Below, piece by piece: positions 9,601 through 19,480 of a stretch of 64,000 bases of DNA. Within the stretch, counting starts at the first letter, position 1, and every line of letters begins with the position of its first letter. The notes beneath the pieces were generated by a model. The model was not told the DNA's origin. It saw only the letters and a list, made by a program, of their open reading frames with translations, and ran no database searches. This DNA is from Staphylococcus marylandisciuri (GTDB lineage Bacteria; Bacillota; Bacilli; Staphylococcales; Staphylococcaceae), in NCBI RefSeq assembly GCF_025519785.1, contig NZ_JAOPKZ010000002.1, positions 124,001 to 188,000 on the forward strand, given 5' to 3'. The position numbers and the translations under genes were made by a program.

Positions 9601-11312
9601 GCTTTAAAATGACGCAATCACAATATACGAGCCTCTATGGCCCGACTACCGGTGATTCCGTAAGACTAGGAGATACTAATTTATTCGCGCGCGTAGACAA
9701 AGACTACGCACAATATGGAGACGAAGCTACATTCGGTGGCGGAAAGTCTATACGTGATGGCATGGCGATGAACCCCAATGTTACGAGAGATGATAAGAAC
9801 GTAGCTGACCTAGTCATCACTAATGCCCTTATCATCGATTACGATAAAATCGTCAAAGCCGACATCGGTGTGAAGAATGGCTACATCATGCAAATAGGTA
9901 AAGCTGGTAATCCAGATATTATGGATCATGTAGATATCATTATTGGTTCAACTACAGATGTCATCGCTGGTGAAGGCAAAATTGTCACAGCAGGCGGTAT
10001 TGATACACACGTCCACTTCATCAATCCAGAACAAGCCGAAGTGGCACTTGAGAGTGGTATTACTACCCATATTGGTGGCGGAACTGGGGCTTCTGAAGGC
10101 GCCAAAGCAACCACGGTGACACCCGGCCCGTGGCACATCCATCGCATGCTACAAGCTGCCGAACAATTACCTCTAAATGTAGGCTTCACTGGCAAAGGGC
10201 AAGCTGCGAATCATACAGCACTAATTGAGCAAATCCATGCAGGTGCGATTGGCTTGAAAGTTCATGAAGATTGGGGCGCTACACCTTCAGCTCTCGACCA
10301 TGCTCTTTCAGTAGCTGACGATTATGATATTCAAATCGCTTTACATGCAGACACTTTGAATGAGGCTGGATTTATGGAAGATACGATGAAAGCCGTCAAA
10401 GATCGCGTCCTCCATATGTATCATACGGAAGGTGCAGGTGGTGGACATGCTCCCGATTTAATTAAATCCGCTTCATACTCCAACATACTACCCTCGTCTA
10501 CGAACCCAACCTTACCTTATACCCATAATACGATAGACGAACACTTAGACATGGTTATGATCACTCATCACTTAAATGCTTCGATCCCTGAAGACGTCGC
10601 TTTTGCAGATTCTCGCATTCGTAAAGAAACTATTGCTGCGGAAGATGTACTGCAAGATATGGGCATCTTCAGTATGGTGAGCTCCGACTCACAAGCTATG
10701 GGTCGAGTAGGAGAAGTCATCACGCGTACTTGGCAAGTTGCACACCGCATGAAAGAGCAACGTGGCAGTCTGCAAGGTGACGGTGATTATAACGATAATC
10801 AACGAATAAAACGCTATATAGCGAAATATACTATTAATCCAGCAATCACCCACGGCATTTCAGATTATGTCGGCTCAATAGATAGCGGTAAGCTTGCTGA
10901 TCTCGTGATATGGGATCCTGCATTTTTCGGTGTCAAACCTGAAATAATCGTTAAAGGCGGACTCATTAACTCAGCTGTTAACGGTGATGCCAATGGCTCA
11001 ATACCGACATCAGAACCGATGAAATACCGCCGTATGTACGGACAATACGGTAGAAATATCAATGGCACATCAATGACCTTTGTCTCAACTACAGCCTTTG
11101 AACATGATATTGCTCAAGTACTTGGACTTCAAAGTAAAGTTCGTCCAGTGCATAATATTCGTCATTTGACTAAGGCTGATATGAAGAACAATGATGCAAC
11201 ACCTAAACTCGATGTCGATCCTCAGACATATGAAGTGTTCGTAAATGACGAAAAGATTACAAGTGAACCCGCTGAAACCTTACCACTCGCCCAGCGTTAC
11301 TTCTTATTCTAA
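9597..11312 (+). CDS. ureC: Urease subunit alpha (catalytic)
   Basis: This is the catalytic urease subunit, 571 residues, full length. The amidohydrolase barrel carries the HVHF metal ligands near residue 137, the carbamylated lysine in [12 protein letters not shown], histidines in [11 protein letters not shown] and the GAGGGHAPD ligand block, and the flap region MVCHHL appears here as [22 protein letters not shown]. The flap residue is therefore threonine where cysteine is usual in many ureases. This cysteine (often numbered 319-322) is not essential but shapes inhibitor sensitivity. All other ligands appear intact. Confidence 0.97.
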   Translation: MSFKMTQSQYTSLYGPTTGDSVRLGDTNLFARVDKDYAQYGDEATFGGGKSIRDGMAMNPNVTRDDKNVADLVITNALIIDYDKIVKADIGVKNGYIMQIGKAGNPDIMDHVDIIIGSTTDVIAGEGKIVTAGGIDTHVHFINPEQAEVALESGITTHIGGGTGASEGAKATTVTPGPWHIHRMLQAAEQLPLNVGFTGKGQAANHTALIEQIHAGAIGLKVHEDWGATPSALDHALSVADDYDIQIALHADTLNEAGFMEDTMKAVKDRVLHMYHTEGAGGGHAPDLIKSASYSNILPSSTNPTLPYTHNTIDEHLDMVMITHHLNASIPEDVAFADSRIRKETIAAEDVLQDMGIFSMVSSDSQAMGRVGEVITRTWQVAHRMKEQRGSLQGDGDYNDNQRIKRYIAKYTINPAITHGISDYVGSIDSGKLADLVIWDPAFFGVKPEIIVKGGLINSAVNGDANGSIPTSEPMKYRRMYGQYGRNINGTSMTFVSTTAFEHDIAQVLGLQSKVRPVHNIRHLTKADMKNNDATPKLDVDPQTYEVFVNDEKITSEPAETLPLAQRYFLF

Positions 11313-11330
11313 TGTGGAGGAATGAATCAT

Positions 11331-11783
11331 ATGATCATAGAAGAAATACAAGGTAATATTGCTAACTTATCTGCTGAGGAGAAAAATAAACACATTGAAA
11401 AGGTTTATTTAGAAAACTCAGATCTCGTTAAAAGGATTCAACGCGTAACGACAGACCACGGCAATGAAATCGGCATTCGGTTAAAAAATCCTATTGACCT
11501 CGAATACGGTGACATCCTTTATCAAGATGCTGACAACATGATAGTAGTAGACGTTAATGCTGAAGATTTATTGGTGATTAAACCACGCTCTTTAAAGGAA
11601 ATGGGAGATATCGCACACCAATTAGGGAATCGTCACATGCCTGCTCAATTTACTGAAACAGAAGTGCTTGTTCAATATGACTATCTTGTAGAAGATCTAT
11701 TAATAGAACTAGACATTCCATACAGTCATGAAGATCGTAAAGTAAACAAGGCATTTCGACATATAGGTCATTCTCATGATTGA
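11331..11783 (+). CDS. ureE: Urease accessory protein UreE
   Basis: This is a nickel metallochaperone that hands nickel to the urease activation complex, about 150 residues. The protein starts [13 protein letters not shown], matching the staphylococcal UreE N-terminus; an upstream in-frame ATG at 11322 is only one base from GGAGG (11316-11320), so the ATG at 11331 is preferred. The C-terminus FRHIGHSHD is a short histidine-containing tail rather than a long His-rich one. It overlaps ureF by eight bases. Confidence 0.95.
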   Translation: MIIEEIQGNIANLSAEEKNKHIEKVYLENSDLVKRIQRVTTDHGNEIGIRLKNPIDLEYGDILYQDADNMIVVDVNAEDLLVIKPRSLKEMGDIAHQLGNRHMPAQFTETEVLVQYDYLVEDLLIELDIPYSHEDRKVNKAFRHIGHSHD

Positions 11784-12465
11784 TCACGCAGAGCTGAGAT
11801 TATTTCAATTTTGTGATTCTCAATTTCCTACAGGGGCATTTAGTCACTCATTAGGACTGGAAACCTATATTCAACGGCAGACCGTTCACGATGAGCAAAC
11901 TTTTTATCAATGGTTAAAGTTATTTCTAAACGAACAGCTCACTTATTCAGACGGTTTAGCTATGCGCTTAACTCATGAAGCTATAGTGAATAACGATACT
12001 GATAAACTACTCCATCTTGATCGATTAATTTATGTACAAAATTTACCAAAAGAAACCCGTCAAGGAACTAAGCAAATGGGTCGACGTATGGCGAAGCTTG
12101 CACTCGAACTCTATGATAGTCAATGGATCGATTGGTATCATCAACAAATGCTTGATAAGAATGCTCAACTCCACCCAGCCATCGTCTTCACGATGCTAGG
12201 CCACCATCTTAACGTAGCGTTAGAATCTATCATAGACTATTATCTCTATCAAAACGTTTCAAGCTTGACACAAAATGCTGTACGTGCCATCCCTTTAGGT
12301 CAAACTGCAGGTCAGCGTATCGTCAATCGGCTTTATCCAATTATCACAAGTGTCCGAGAGCGTATTTTTGAAATTAAAGAATCAGAGCTAGGCATCACCG
12401 CACCTGGTTTAGAGCTCAATCAAATGGAACATGAACACGTTAATGTGCGAATATTTATTTCTTAA
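11776..12465 (+). CDS. ureF: Urease accessory protein UreF
   Basis: This is an all-helical activation-complex protein of 229 residues that works with UreD and UreG to gate GTP-dependent nickel insertion. Conserved features include the N-terminal [16 protein letters not shown] and the C-terminal [14 protein letters not shown] motif. It overlaps ureE and is followed by 51 bp before ureG, where a fresh AGGAGG ribosome site is found. Confidence 0.95.
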   Translation: MIDHAELRLFQFCDSQFPTGAFSHSLGLETYIQRQTVHDEQTFYQWLKLFLNEQLTYSDGLAMRLTHEAIVNNDTDKLLHLDRLIYVQNLPKETRQGTKQMGRRMAKLALELYDSQWIDWYHQQMLDKNAQLHPAIVFTMLGHHLNVALESIIDYYLYQNVSSLTQNAVRAIPLGQTAGQRIVNRLYPIITSVRERIFEIKESELGITAPGLELNQMEHEHVNVRIFIS

Positions 12466-12516
12466 GCATTTAGTTAGCTAACACTTTACTTTATAAGAAA
12501 ATAGGAGGAATTTTCG

Positions 12517-13131
12517 ATGACTGACACAATTAAGATAGGTATTGGTGGTCCGGTCGGCGCAGGTAAAACCCAATTAGTTGAGAAAATTGTAAAGCGCCTA
12601 TCACAAGAGCTGAGCATCGGCGTTATCACTAACGATATCTATACGAAAGAAGATGAAAAGATCCTGGTAGATACAGGTGTGCTACCTGAAGAGCGCATTA
12701 TTGGTGTAGAAACTGGAGGTTGCCCGCACACAGCGATTCGCGAAGATGCTTCTATGAACTTTGCAGCTATCGAGGAATTGAAAGAACGAAATGACGACAT
12801 TGAGCTCATCTTTATCGAATCGGGTGGCGATAATTTAGCAGCGACATTCAGTCCAGAGCTCGTCGATTTCTCTATTTATATTATCGATGTGGCTCAAGGT
12901 GAGAAGATACCACGTAAAGGTGGTCAAGGTATGATTAAATCTGATTTCTTTGTGATTAACAAGACAGATTTGGCGCCATATGTAGGTGCTTCATTAGAAC
13001 AAATGGAAGAAGATACCCGTACATTTAGAGGCGACCGCCCCTTTGCTTTTACAAACCTTAAGACAGACGAGGGCTTAGATCACGTTATAGACTGGATAGA
13101 GCGCGATGTCTTCCTCAAAGGATTAGCCTAA
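12517..13131 (+). CDS. ureG: Urease accessory GTPase UreG
   Basis: This is a SIMIBI-class GTPase of 204 residues that drives nickel delivery. The P-loop [14 protein letters not shown] is near residue 9, the CPH nickel motif is in [29 protein letters not shown] follows, and the guanine-specificity motif is [12 protein letters not shown]. It ends one base into ureD (stop/start overlap). Everything expected for a working protein is present. Confidence 0.97.
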   Translation: MTDTIKIGIGGPVGAGKTQLVEKIVKRLSQELSIGVITNDIYTKEDEKILVDTGVLPEERIIGVETGGCPHTAIREDASMNFAAIEELKERNDDIELIFIESGGDNLAATFSPELVDFSIYIIDVAQGEKIPRKGGQGMIKSDFFVINKTDLAPYVGASLEQMEEDTRTFRGDRPFAFTNLKTDEGLDHVIDWIERDVFLKGLA

Positions 13132-13979
13132 TGCCACGTGAAACAAATCAACGTGCTTGGACAGGACAGCTTGATATAACTGTGTTCCATAACGGACGCC
13201 GTTCTGTAGCTCGTGACATCTTCTTCGAAAAAGCACTCAAAGTCATGCGCCCTATTTATCTAAATGGATCCGCTATCCCGACATTCTACATTGTTAATGT
13301 CGGTGGCGGTTATTTAGATGGCGATCGTTATAAGATGAACTTTAACGTGGAAGACGACGCCCACGTCACACTCACTTCACAAGGTGCCACCAAAATATAT
13401 AAGACATTAGAAGACCACGTTGAACAATATCAAACTTTCAATTTGGAACATCATTCATACCTTGAATATGTAGGCGATCCTATTATCGCTTATGCAAATG
13501 CTAATTTCTTTCAATTTAATCGCTTTAATCTGCGCTCTACAAGTTCACTCTTCTATACTGACATCGTAACTCCAGGTTATGATAGAAATGACGCCAATTT
13601 CAGTTATCAACAAATTCATTTACTCAATGAAATTTACATCGACGATCAACTTGTTGTTTTTGACAATTTACGCTTAAATCCAGACAAAGAATGTGTAAGT
13701 GGCATCGGTTATATGGAAGGCTATACCCATCTCGGCTCATGTTACTTTATCCATCCAAAAGTATCACAAAAATTGATTGATCGTGTTTACGAGGTGATGA
13801 AGTCTAGTGCTCAACATGATGACTGTCGTTTGGCGATCTCACAATTGCCTACTCATGGTTTTAATATTAGAATACTCGCTTTCAAGACTCAGGTAATTGA
13901 ACAGGTGCTCAACGCAGTTCAATCCCATGTAGTCCAAACACTTTATAATCGTTCAGTAAACTTTTTGCGTAAATATTAA
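13131..13979 (+). CDS. ureD: Urease accessory protein UreD
   Basis: This is the scaffold protein that binds apo-urease and recruits UreFG, 282 residues. Visible family features are [31 protein letters not shown] and the [12 protein letters not shown] segment. It is the last gene of the urease operon, with start overlapping the ureG stop. No strong terminator was seen in the 182 bp before the next gene. Confidence 0.95.
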   Translation: MPRETNQRAWTGQLDITVFHNGRRSVARDIFFEKALKVMRPIYLNGSAIPTFYIVNVGGGYLDGDRYKMNFNVEDDAHVTLTSQGATKIYKTLEDHVEQYQTFNLEHHSYLEYVGDPIIAYANANFFQFNRFNLRSTSSLFYTDIVTPGYDRNDANFSYQQIHLLNEIYIDDQLVVFDNLRLNPDKECVSGIGYMEGYTHLGSCYFIHPKVSQKLIDRVYEVMKSSAQHDDCRLAISQLPTHGFNIRILAFKTQVIEQVLNAVQSHVVQTLYNRSVNFLRKY

Positions 13980-14176
13980 TACCAATTGTTGAAGGAATCG
14001 CAATGATCACGTCTAACACTTAGCTTACGCTTTCTAAAAAAGCCTGACTGGAGTATGACTATCATAATCAAAGTATTGGGCCTTGCTCCATTATTTGAAA
14101 CAGAAGCTTAGACTTATATTTAGCAACATTGCTACAATAAATGCGTTAGGCATATATTAAGATGGGGGGAATGGGT

Positions 14177-14644
14177 ATGGATTTAGAATTTATCGCAGAA
14201 AATAAAGTTAAACCTGAATGGATTGACCATAATAATCACTTACACGATGCTACATATTATGCTATATTTAGCGATGCGGTCGTAGAATTGTTTGAAAACA
14301 TGGGGTTTACTATTGACTATCGCCAAAATAATGAGTGTACAGTATTCTCTCTAGAATCGCACATTTCATTCTTACGAGAGTTACAAGTCCACGAGAGTTT
14401 CTATATAGATCCTTACATATACGACTATGATCACAAGCGGATCCATCTATTTTTAACGATGTTGAATGGAGACAACGAACGGGCAGCCACTTATGAAGTG
14501 ATGATGATGGCAGTAAGTAATTATCAACGTAAAAGTATGAATTTCCCGGAAGAAGTATTGGAGAAGATTAAATCAAGATATGACAAACAAGAAGCGCGAG
14601 AAATGCCTCCACAATTCGGACATGTGATCGGCATTCCTCGTTAA
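14177..14644 (+). CDS. Hot-dog fold acyl-CoA thioesterase (4HBT-like)
   Basis: This is a cytoplasmic thioesterase-like protein of about 155 residues. EWIDHNNHLHDATYYAIFSDA near the N-terminus matches the 4HBT/FcbC pattern (DxNxHxNxxxY), where the aspartate and following residues act in thioester hydrolysis, and LESHISFLRELQVHESFYI is the usual central strand region. It resembles the thioesterase part of bacterial L-carnitine dehydrogenases (betainyl-CoA thioesterase class), but the substrate is unproven. Three ATGs occur at 14162, 14171 and 14177; the poly-G ribosome site at 14164-14170 supports the last. TTGCTA/TATATT at 14129-14158 is a weak promoter candidate. Confidence 0.75.
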   Translation: MDLEFIAENKVKPEWIDHNNHLHDATYYAIFSDAVVELFENMGFTIDYRQNNECTVFSLESHISFLRELQVHESFYIDPYIYDYDHKRIHLFLTMLNGDNERAATYEVMMMAVSNYQRKSMNFPEEVLEKIKSRYDKQEAREMPPQFGHVIGIPR

Positions 14645-14662
14645 ACACGGTGATTAACAATA

Positions 14663-14716
14663 GGGAGCGGGACTACAAAATCTTTTTATTCAAATTAGAT
14701 TTCTGCCTCGCTCCCT
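14663..14716. repeat. Repeat family A hairpin, copy 1
   Basis: This is the first of 22 copies of a roughly 50-bp palindrome: GGGAGCGGGAC and GAAATC on one arm, GATTTC and GTCCCGCTCCC on the other, with an AT-rich centre. It lies between the thioesterase and arsB, where it could end transcription. One arm has the ACTACAAAATC variant. Confidence 0.8.
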
Positions 14717-14772
14717 TAGTCATGCCCGTTATTACATGCTAAGCTTGTAACGTTAAGGAGGTAAAATAAGAT

Positions 14773-16065
14773 TTGATATGGTTCGCAACTACAATATTCA
14801 TCCTGACACTTATATTTGTTATTTGGCAACCTAAAGGATTAGATATTAGTATCTCAGCGCTAATAGGAGGTTGCTTAGCCCTTATTACTGGCGTTGTTAC
14901 TGTGTCAGATGTACTAGACGTCACGCGGATAGTATGGAATGCGACCTTAACCTTTGTGGCACTCATCATCATTTCAATTATCTTAGATACAATTGGCTTA
15001 TTTGAGTGGTCAGCACGTCACATAGTGAAAGCTGCTCGTGGTCATGGTTTAAAGATGTTCCTCTATATCTTAGTCCTGGGCTCGTTAATCAGCGCTTTTT
15101 TCGCTAATGATGGGGGCGCTTTAATACTTACACCTATTGTTCTAGCTATGGTGCGACACTTAAATGCAAGCAACAGGGTCATCTTCCCCTTTGTCATCGG
15201 ATGTGGATTTATCGCTGATGCTACGTCGCTCCCTTTTACCATTAGTAATTTAGTGAATATCATCTCAGCTGATTTCTTTCACATCAGTTTCATAAACTAT
15301 TTCATACATATGATGATTCCGAATTTATTTGCGTTAGTGAGCAGTCTCATCGTCTTATGGCTATACTTCAGAAAATCCATTCCTAACAGTTTTGACCTTG
15401 CCCGTCTTCAAGAACCCCAGCGAGCCATAAAGGATATCAAACTATTTCGTTGGTCATGGGTTGCGCTTGCTATTTTGCTCATAGGCTACATTGCTAGTGG
15501 CTTCACTAACATCCCGGTCTCTCTTATTGCCATAGTCGTTGCAGTCATCTTACTCTTCCTATCTAAGCGCTCATCAGCTGTTCACACAAATGAGGTATTG
15601 AAACAAGCACCTTGGAATATCGTGCTCTTCTCTATCGGTATGTACGTTGTCGTCTTTGGTCTGAAGAATGCAGGCATTACACATCTGTTAGCAAATGTTA
15701 TTCATCACTTCACTCAACATGGTACATTCTCAAGCATTATCGGTATGGGATTCTTATCAGCGATACTTGCCTCAGTGATGAACAACTTACCTACTGTCTT
15801 AACTCATGCACTGGCTATCCAAGAACTCCATACTAGCGGCATCTTGAGAGAATCTCTCGTTTACGCGAATGTTATCGGCTCAGATCTAGGTCCGAAGATA
15901 ACACCAATTGGTTCCTTAGCAACTCTACTTTGGTTACATGTGCTTGCTAAAAAAGACGTCAAAATAAGTTGGGGGACGTATTTCAAGACGGGGATTGTAA
16001 TCACCCTCCCCGTGTTAGTATGTACTCTATTGGGCTTGTATATATCTTTGTTATTATTCACATGA
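14773..16065 (+). CDS. arsB: ArsB-type arsenite/antimonite efflux permease
   Basis: This is an integral membrane pump of the ArsB/NhaD group, 430 residues with about 12 hydrophobic segments. [19 protein letters not shown] near residue 118 and the C-terminal [16 protein letters not shown] and [20 protein letters not shown] are the conserved blocks of ArsB, which expels arsenite using the proton gradient. The start is TTG, ten bases after AGGAGGT (14756-14762); the nearby ATG at 14778 is out of frame. No arsR or arsC lies beside it, so the resistance operon is incomplete here and arsenite specificity is likely but not certain. Confidence 0.8.
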   Translation: MIWFATTIFILTLIFVIWQPKGLDISISALIGGCLALITGVVTVSDVLDVTRIVWNATLTFVALIIISIILDTIGLFEWSARHIVKAARGHGLKMFLYILVLGSLISAFFANDGGALILTPIVLAMVRHLNASNRVIFPFVIGCGFIADATSLPFTISNLVNIISADFFHISFINYFIHMMIPNLFALVSSLIVLWLYFRKSIPNSFDLARLQEPQRAIKDIKLFRWSWVALAILLIGYIASGFTNIPVSLIAIVVAVILLFLSKRSSAVHTNEVLKQAPWNIVLFSIGMYVVVFGLKNAGITHLLANVIHHFTQHGTFSSIIGMGFLSAILASVMNNLPTVLTHALAIQELHTSGILRESLVYANVIGSDLGPKITPIGSLATLLWLHVLAKKDVKISWGTYFKTGIVITLPVLVCTLLGLYISLLLFT

Positions 16066-16333
16066 AATATAGGCTGAATTTAAGAAAGTGTGTTGAGAAG
16101 TCAGCGACTGAACTTACGCTCAAATCTCGTTACGGAAGAATAGGTTAAGTGAGCTATAAGTCAAATGCGCAACGCCTCACTTTCCTTTGCTTCATACAAT
16201 TAATTCAAAAGCTAACATGTACGCTAATACCTAGAGGTACAGCAATAAAAAATGAATTCGCTCCTCTATAAATACAAAAGAGATAGAACTATTTAAGATT
16301 CAGATAAACAATTTCATAGTTTAAATACTATAT
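16066..16333. other. Intergenic region without recognised genes
   Basis: No ORF with a ribosome site was found. The stretch has imperfect inverted segments but nothing assignable before the terminator at 16334. Confidence 0.5.
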
Positions 16334-16401
16334 AAAAAAGTAGGTGCAAGAATGAGAAGCAACATTCTAACGTCACGCTCATTTTTACACCTACTTTTTT
16401 A
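16334..16401. terminator. Strong bidirectional terminator between arsB and an ABC operon
   Basis: The arms AAAAAAGTAGGTG and CACCTACTTTTTT are extended by an inner AATGAG/CTCATT pairing. The A run and T run flank the stem on both sides, which suits the convergent arrangement of arsB and the minus-strand ABC genes. Confidence 0.8.
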
Positions 16402-16458
16402 GTCTTGCAAAACCTCACTGCATTAGTTTCTAAACCTCTTTTATCATATCCATTTGTA

Positions 16459-17190
16459 CTATATATTTCGTCTTTGAGTTATCCAAGTAGAACCAATAAT
16501 TAGCAAGACGATTAAACCAATAGAAATGAGCCCCTGTACCGCTGTTAAATCACCACTACCTTTGTAAAGATTGATCGGGAGATAGACGTAAGGAACGTAA
16601 TGAGTCATAAAGTTTATAACTTCAGAAATTTTAGGGGAGACAAGCCCTAACAGTGGAAGTATAGGGCTACCCAATAAAACTAATATCGTTAACGTATATA
16701 TCAATGACGGCTGTTTAACTAACATGATTAAAATATAAAATAAGAGACCCAAACAGAGATACATCAACATACTAATAAGACAATTATGCCCACACGTTGT
16801 CCAATCGAGACCTGCACCTTTATTTAAGAATAAATATAACACTCCACTTATAACATAAGGAAGTGGCGTAAAAATAAGAGCTATTAATGTAATTGACAAT
16901 AATTTACCCACCAAATATCTTAAACGGTTATCTTTCTTATTTAAGATCAACTCTATCGTTTCTTGTGAAAAATCACGAGTGATCGTCTTAACAATAGCCA
17001 GCATTCCAACTATAGAAATTAAAGGGGTGATAATTACAACTAAGCCGTCAGCAGGCGTTTTATTCTGATGTATTAACAAGATTATAAATATTATGATAGC
17101 TGGAGCTGATGCGAGCAGAATTCCAATGTAAGTCCACATACTAAGAAACATTCGTTTAAGATCGTATCGAGTTAAAATTGAAATATCCAT
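16459..17190 (-). CDS. ABC transporter permease, BcrB/lantibiotic-immunity type
   Basis: This is a 243-residue membrane protein with about six hydrophobic segments. The N-terminal cytoplasmic start DISILTRYDLKRMFLSMWTY and the segment TRDFSQETIELILNKK resemble ABC-2 permeases such as those of bacitracin or lantibiotic exporters. It follows its ATPase by one base on the same strand, so the two form a simple exporter. The substrate cannot be read from sequence. No histidine kinase or response regulator adjoins it. Confidence 0.75.
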   Translation of the reverse strand: MDISILTRYDLKRMFLSMWTYIGILLASAPAIIIFIILLIHQNKTPADGLVVIITPLISIVGMLAIVKTITRDFSQETIELILNKKDNRLRYLVGKLLSITLIALIFTPLPYVISGVLYLFLNKGAGLDWTTCGHNCLISMLMYLCLGLLFYILIMLVKQPSLIYTLTILVLLGSPILPLLGLVSPKISEVINFMTHYVPYVYLPINLYKGSGDLTAVQGLISIGLIVLLIIGSTWITQRRNI

Positions 17191-17191
17191 C

Positions 17192-18064
17192 TTAACGCTC
17201 CTCCTTGTTCAAACTGAAGTAAGTATCTCTTAGGGACTTGTACCGATTATCTATCATCATTGGGTAAATGTGATGTTGTGCAAGCTTTTCTAACATATTT
17301 GACAAGTCCTGTTGTAAATCAAGGTAAAGTGCATGTTCAGCGTCAATCACTGTATGTATCGACATCTCATCTTTTAATAAGTCCTGCGCTTTTGTAAAGT
17401 CCGCTTTCTTTAATTGAAGCATCGTATACCCCTCAACCTTACCTGATTCAGTAAGTTCCTTATCAGCTACGATATTAGAGTTTTTAAGAAATATAGCTCG
17501 ATCACAAATTAGCTCTATATCTTCTAACTTATGGCTTGAGATCAATATTTTAATATTATAGTCTTGCGCAAACTCCTTAAGTGTGGTTAATATATCTATC
17601 GAACTATCTGGATCCATCCCATTAGTTGGCTCGTCCAGAATAAGATAATTCGGTTTACTCATGAGAGAAATCGCAATAGCCAAGCGTTGTTTCATCCCCA
17701 TGGAATACTTACCTGTCTTCTTATTAATAAAGCCTTTCATATCGAACCGCTCAATAATCTTTTCAGTAAATGAGCTATCAAATCCTTCCCCTAATAAACG
17801 GCTAAAGAATTTCAAGTTATAGAGACCCGTCTTATTACGGTAGAATTTCGGCTGTTCGATAAGATAGCCCAGTCGCTCATCGTCATCGTATTGGACCGTT
17901 CCAGAATAGTCAGTAATATTACCATTCATCACTTTCATTAGAGTGGTCTTGCCTGCCCCATTCTTTCCTATTAAGCCAACAATATGACTTTGATTAAAGG
18001 AGAAACTAATATCATTTAGCACAGTATTCTGATCAAACTTCTTTGTTACATGCTTTAATTCCAC
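17192..18064 (-). CDS. ABC transporter ATP-binding protein, BcrA type
   Basis: This is the cytoplasmic ATPase partner of the preceding permease, 290 residues. Walker A is GKNGAGKTT near residue 36, the signature YSMGMKQRLAIA, Walker B YLILDEPTNGMDP and the H-loop ILISSHKLED. An approximately 90-residue C-terminal extension is typical of the BcrA/LolD-like drug exporter ATPases. The start is GTG behind GAGGTGGG. The region upstream is divergent from the zinc-ribbon gene at 18457. Confidence 0.85.
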   Translation of the reverse strand: MELKHVTKKFDQNTVLNDISFSFNQSHIVGLIGKNGAGKTTLMKVMNGNITDYSGTVQYDDDERLGYLIEQPKFYRNKTGLYNLKFFSRLLGEGFDSSFTEKIIERFDMKGFINKKTGKYSMGMKQRLAIAISLMSKPNYLILDEPTNGMDPDSSIDILTTLKEFAQDYNIKILISSHKLEDIELICDRAIFLKNSNIVADKELTESGKVEGYTMLQLKKADFTKAQDLLKDEMSIHTVIDAEHALYLDLQQDLSNMLEKLAQHHIYPMMIDNRYKSLRDTYFSLNKEER

Positions 18065-18456
18065 TTATTGTCCCACCTCTCACAAACGAAGTATTATCAC
18101 TCTACCAATTAAATTCAATCACACTTGTGAATATTATTCAATGTATCTTATATCTAATTTTATTTTATTACAAATTTTTAAAAAGGCTGAGACATAAACT
18201 TGTATTCACTGAGAAACCGATGATCGATTTATTCTGCTAACCATCACTTCCGTCATTATCTAACTTTAAAAATTGTGACATCACCGATATCACACTAATG
18301 TCTTTCAGTAATGTTTCACTGCAGAGCTATTATTACATTTGAAAACTACATAATTTTGCCAAATCTTCTAAATTTCATAATATTAACATCCTAAATACTA
18401 AATTTTATGATACTATATTGTAAGATAACATTTTGTAACGATAGGAGGAATCAATT
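18065..18456. promoter_or_regulatory. Divergent promoter region
   Basis: This is a 392-bp AT-rich gap between the minus-strand ABC genes and the plus-strand zinc-ribbon gene. It holds the ribosome site AGGAGG just before 18457. The only repeat trace is a GGCTGAGACATAAA half-element near 18185. No clear operator was identified. Confidence 0.4.
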
Positions 18457-19455
18457 ATGCAGTGTCCAAATTGCGGAAACTCAGTTGAATCTAACGATTT
18501 ATTCTGCGGCGAATGTGGCACAAAACTTACAAACAACACTCCCGGGACAACAGAGCGCGCTCACAATTCTATTCATGCACAGGATTTATCCCCAACACAA
18601 AGTAAGATTAATACAGAGCGGTCTACGAGTAATAATGACGACCCTCGAGAATTATCTCATGGTGCTAAGGAAAATCAGACTGAGTCAGTTGAAAAGACAG
18701 ACGGTGTGCCTGACGATCAACAACATACATATATCACGAGAGCACAGCATATTGAAAATGAGCCACAGCGACAGCAAGATGCACATGATCAAAAAGGCAA
18801 CGATCAAACGAGCGATCAATTTAAGCAACAATCACTTCATATTCTTAACGAAATGAAGCGTTTCTTTAGCACGGCTTTTCGCTGTCCAGATCATCACATC
18901 TCAAGCCGTGATTTCTTTAGTTTTAAGACGATAGCAACCTTAATTATTCTAGGTCTAATCATCACGACAATTTGCTTAACTATCGCAACACCTTCAGAAA
19001 TAGGTTATTTCACTAGTAATGGCACTAAGTCTCCCTTCATTCTTAGAACTATATTATTTATCATTATTGGAATAGCGATTAACTTCTTCCTTACTTATGG
19101 CTTAGTACGCTTATTAAATATTAATATTTCACTTAGTAAGGCTATCTCAGACTATATATTAATAAACACATATTCTATCATCTTCTTTATTATCGGATTT
19201 CTATTGGGAGCTATAAATGCGCCTGTACTCGCATTATTCATCTCATCATTAGCCCTGCTCTTATTCTTTGTAGCACCGGTATACTTATTTGCTAGATATA
19301 GCGCTGATCATGAGGTACGCTTCCCTGTCATCTTTGCGATAATTATCTATATCATCGTGTTATTAATTGTTATGCGTCTCTTTATAGAGAGTATTGTTGG
19401 CCCGTTAATTGGCAATATGACTTCTTCATTTACGAACAATTTCTTCAGAGAATAA
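18457..19455 (+). CDS. Zinc-ribbon membrane protein with Yip1-like C-terminal domain
   Basis: The 332-residue protein begins with a zinc ribbon (CPNCG near residue 3, CGECG near residue 22), followed by about 110 hydrophilic, Gln/Asp/Glu-rich residues, then a C-terminal half with about five membrane segments. This is the same layout (cytoplasmic ribbon, linker, membrane) seen in several Firmicute envelope proteins, and the membrane part looks Yip1-like. It is 25 bp upstream of a TcaA-like gene with the same N-terminal ribbon, so they are probably co-transcribed. Function is unknown; envelope stress is only a guess from the neighbour. Confidence 0.7.
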   Translation: MQCPNCGNSVESNDLFCGECGTKLTNNTPGTTERAHNSIHAQDLSPTQSKINTERSTSNNDDPRELSHGAKENQTESVEKTDGVPDDQQHTYITRAQHIENEPQRQQDAHDQKGNDQTSDQFKQQSLHILNEMKRFFSTAFRCPDHHISSRDFFSFKTIATLIILGLIITTICLTIATPSEIGYFTSNGTKSPFILRTILFIIIGIAINFFLTYGLVRLLNINISLSKAISDYILINTYSIIFFIIGFLLGAINAPVLALFISSLALLLFFVAPVYLFARYSADHEVRFPVIFAIIIYIIVLLIVMRLFIESIVGPLIGNMTSSFTNNFFRE

Positions 19456-19480
19456 ACTTTAATTATAGAGGAGTATGATT

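Noticed and set aside
18407-18856. 149-codon plus-strand ORF overlapping the zinc-ribbon gene
   Set aside because: It lies in another frame of a clear gene with conserved CxxC motifs and has no ribosome site.
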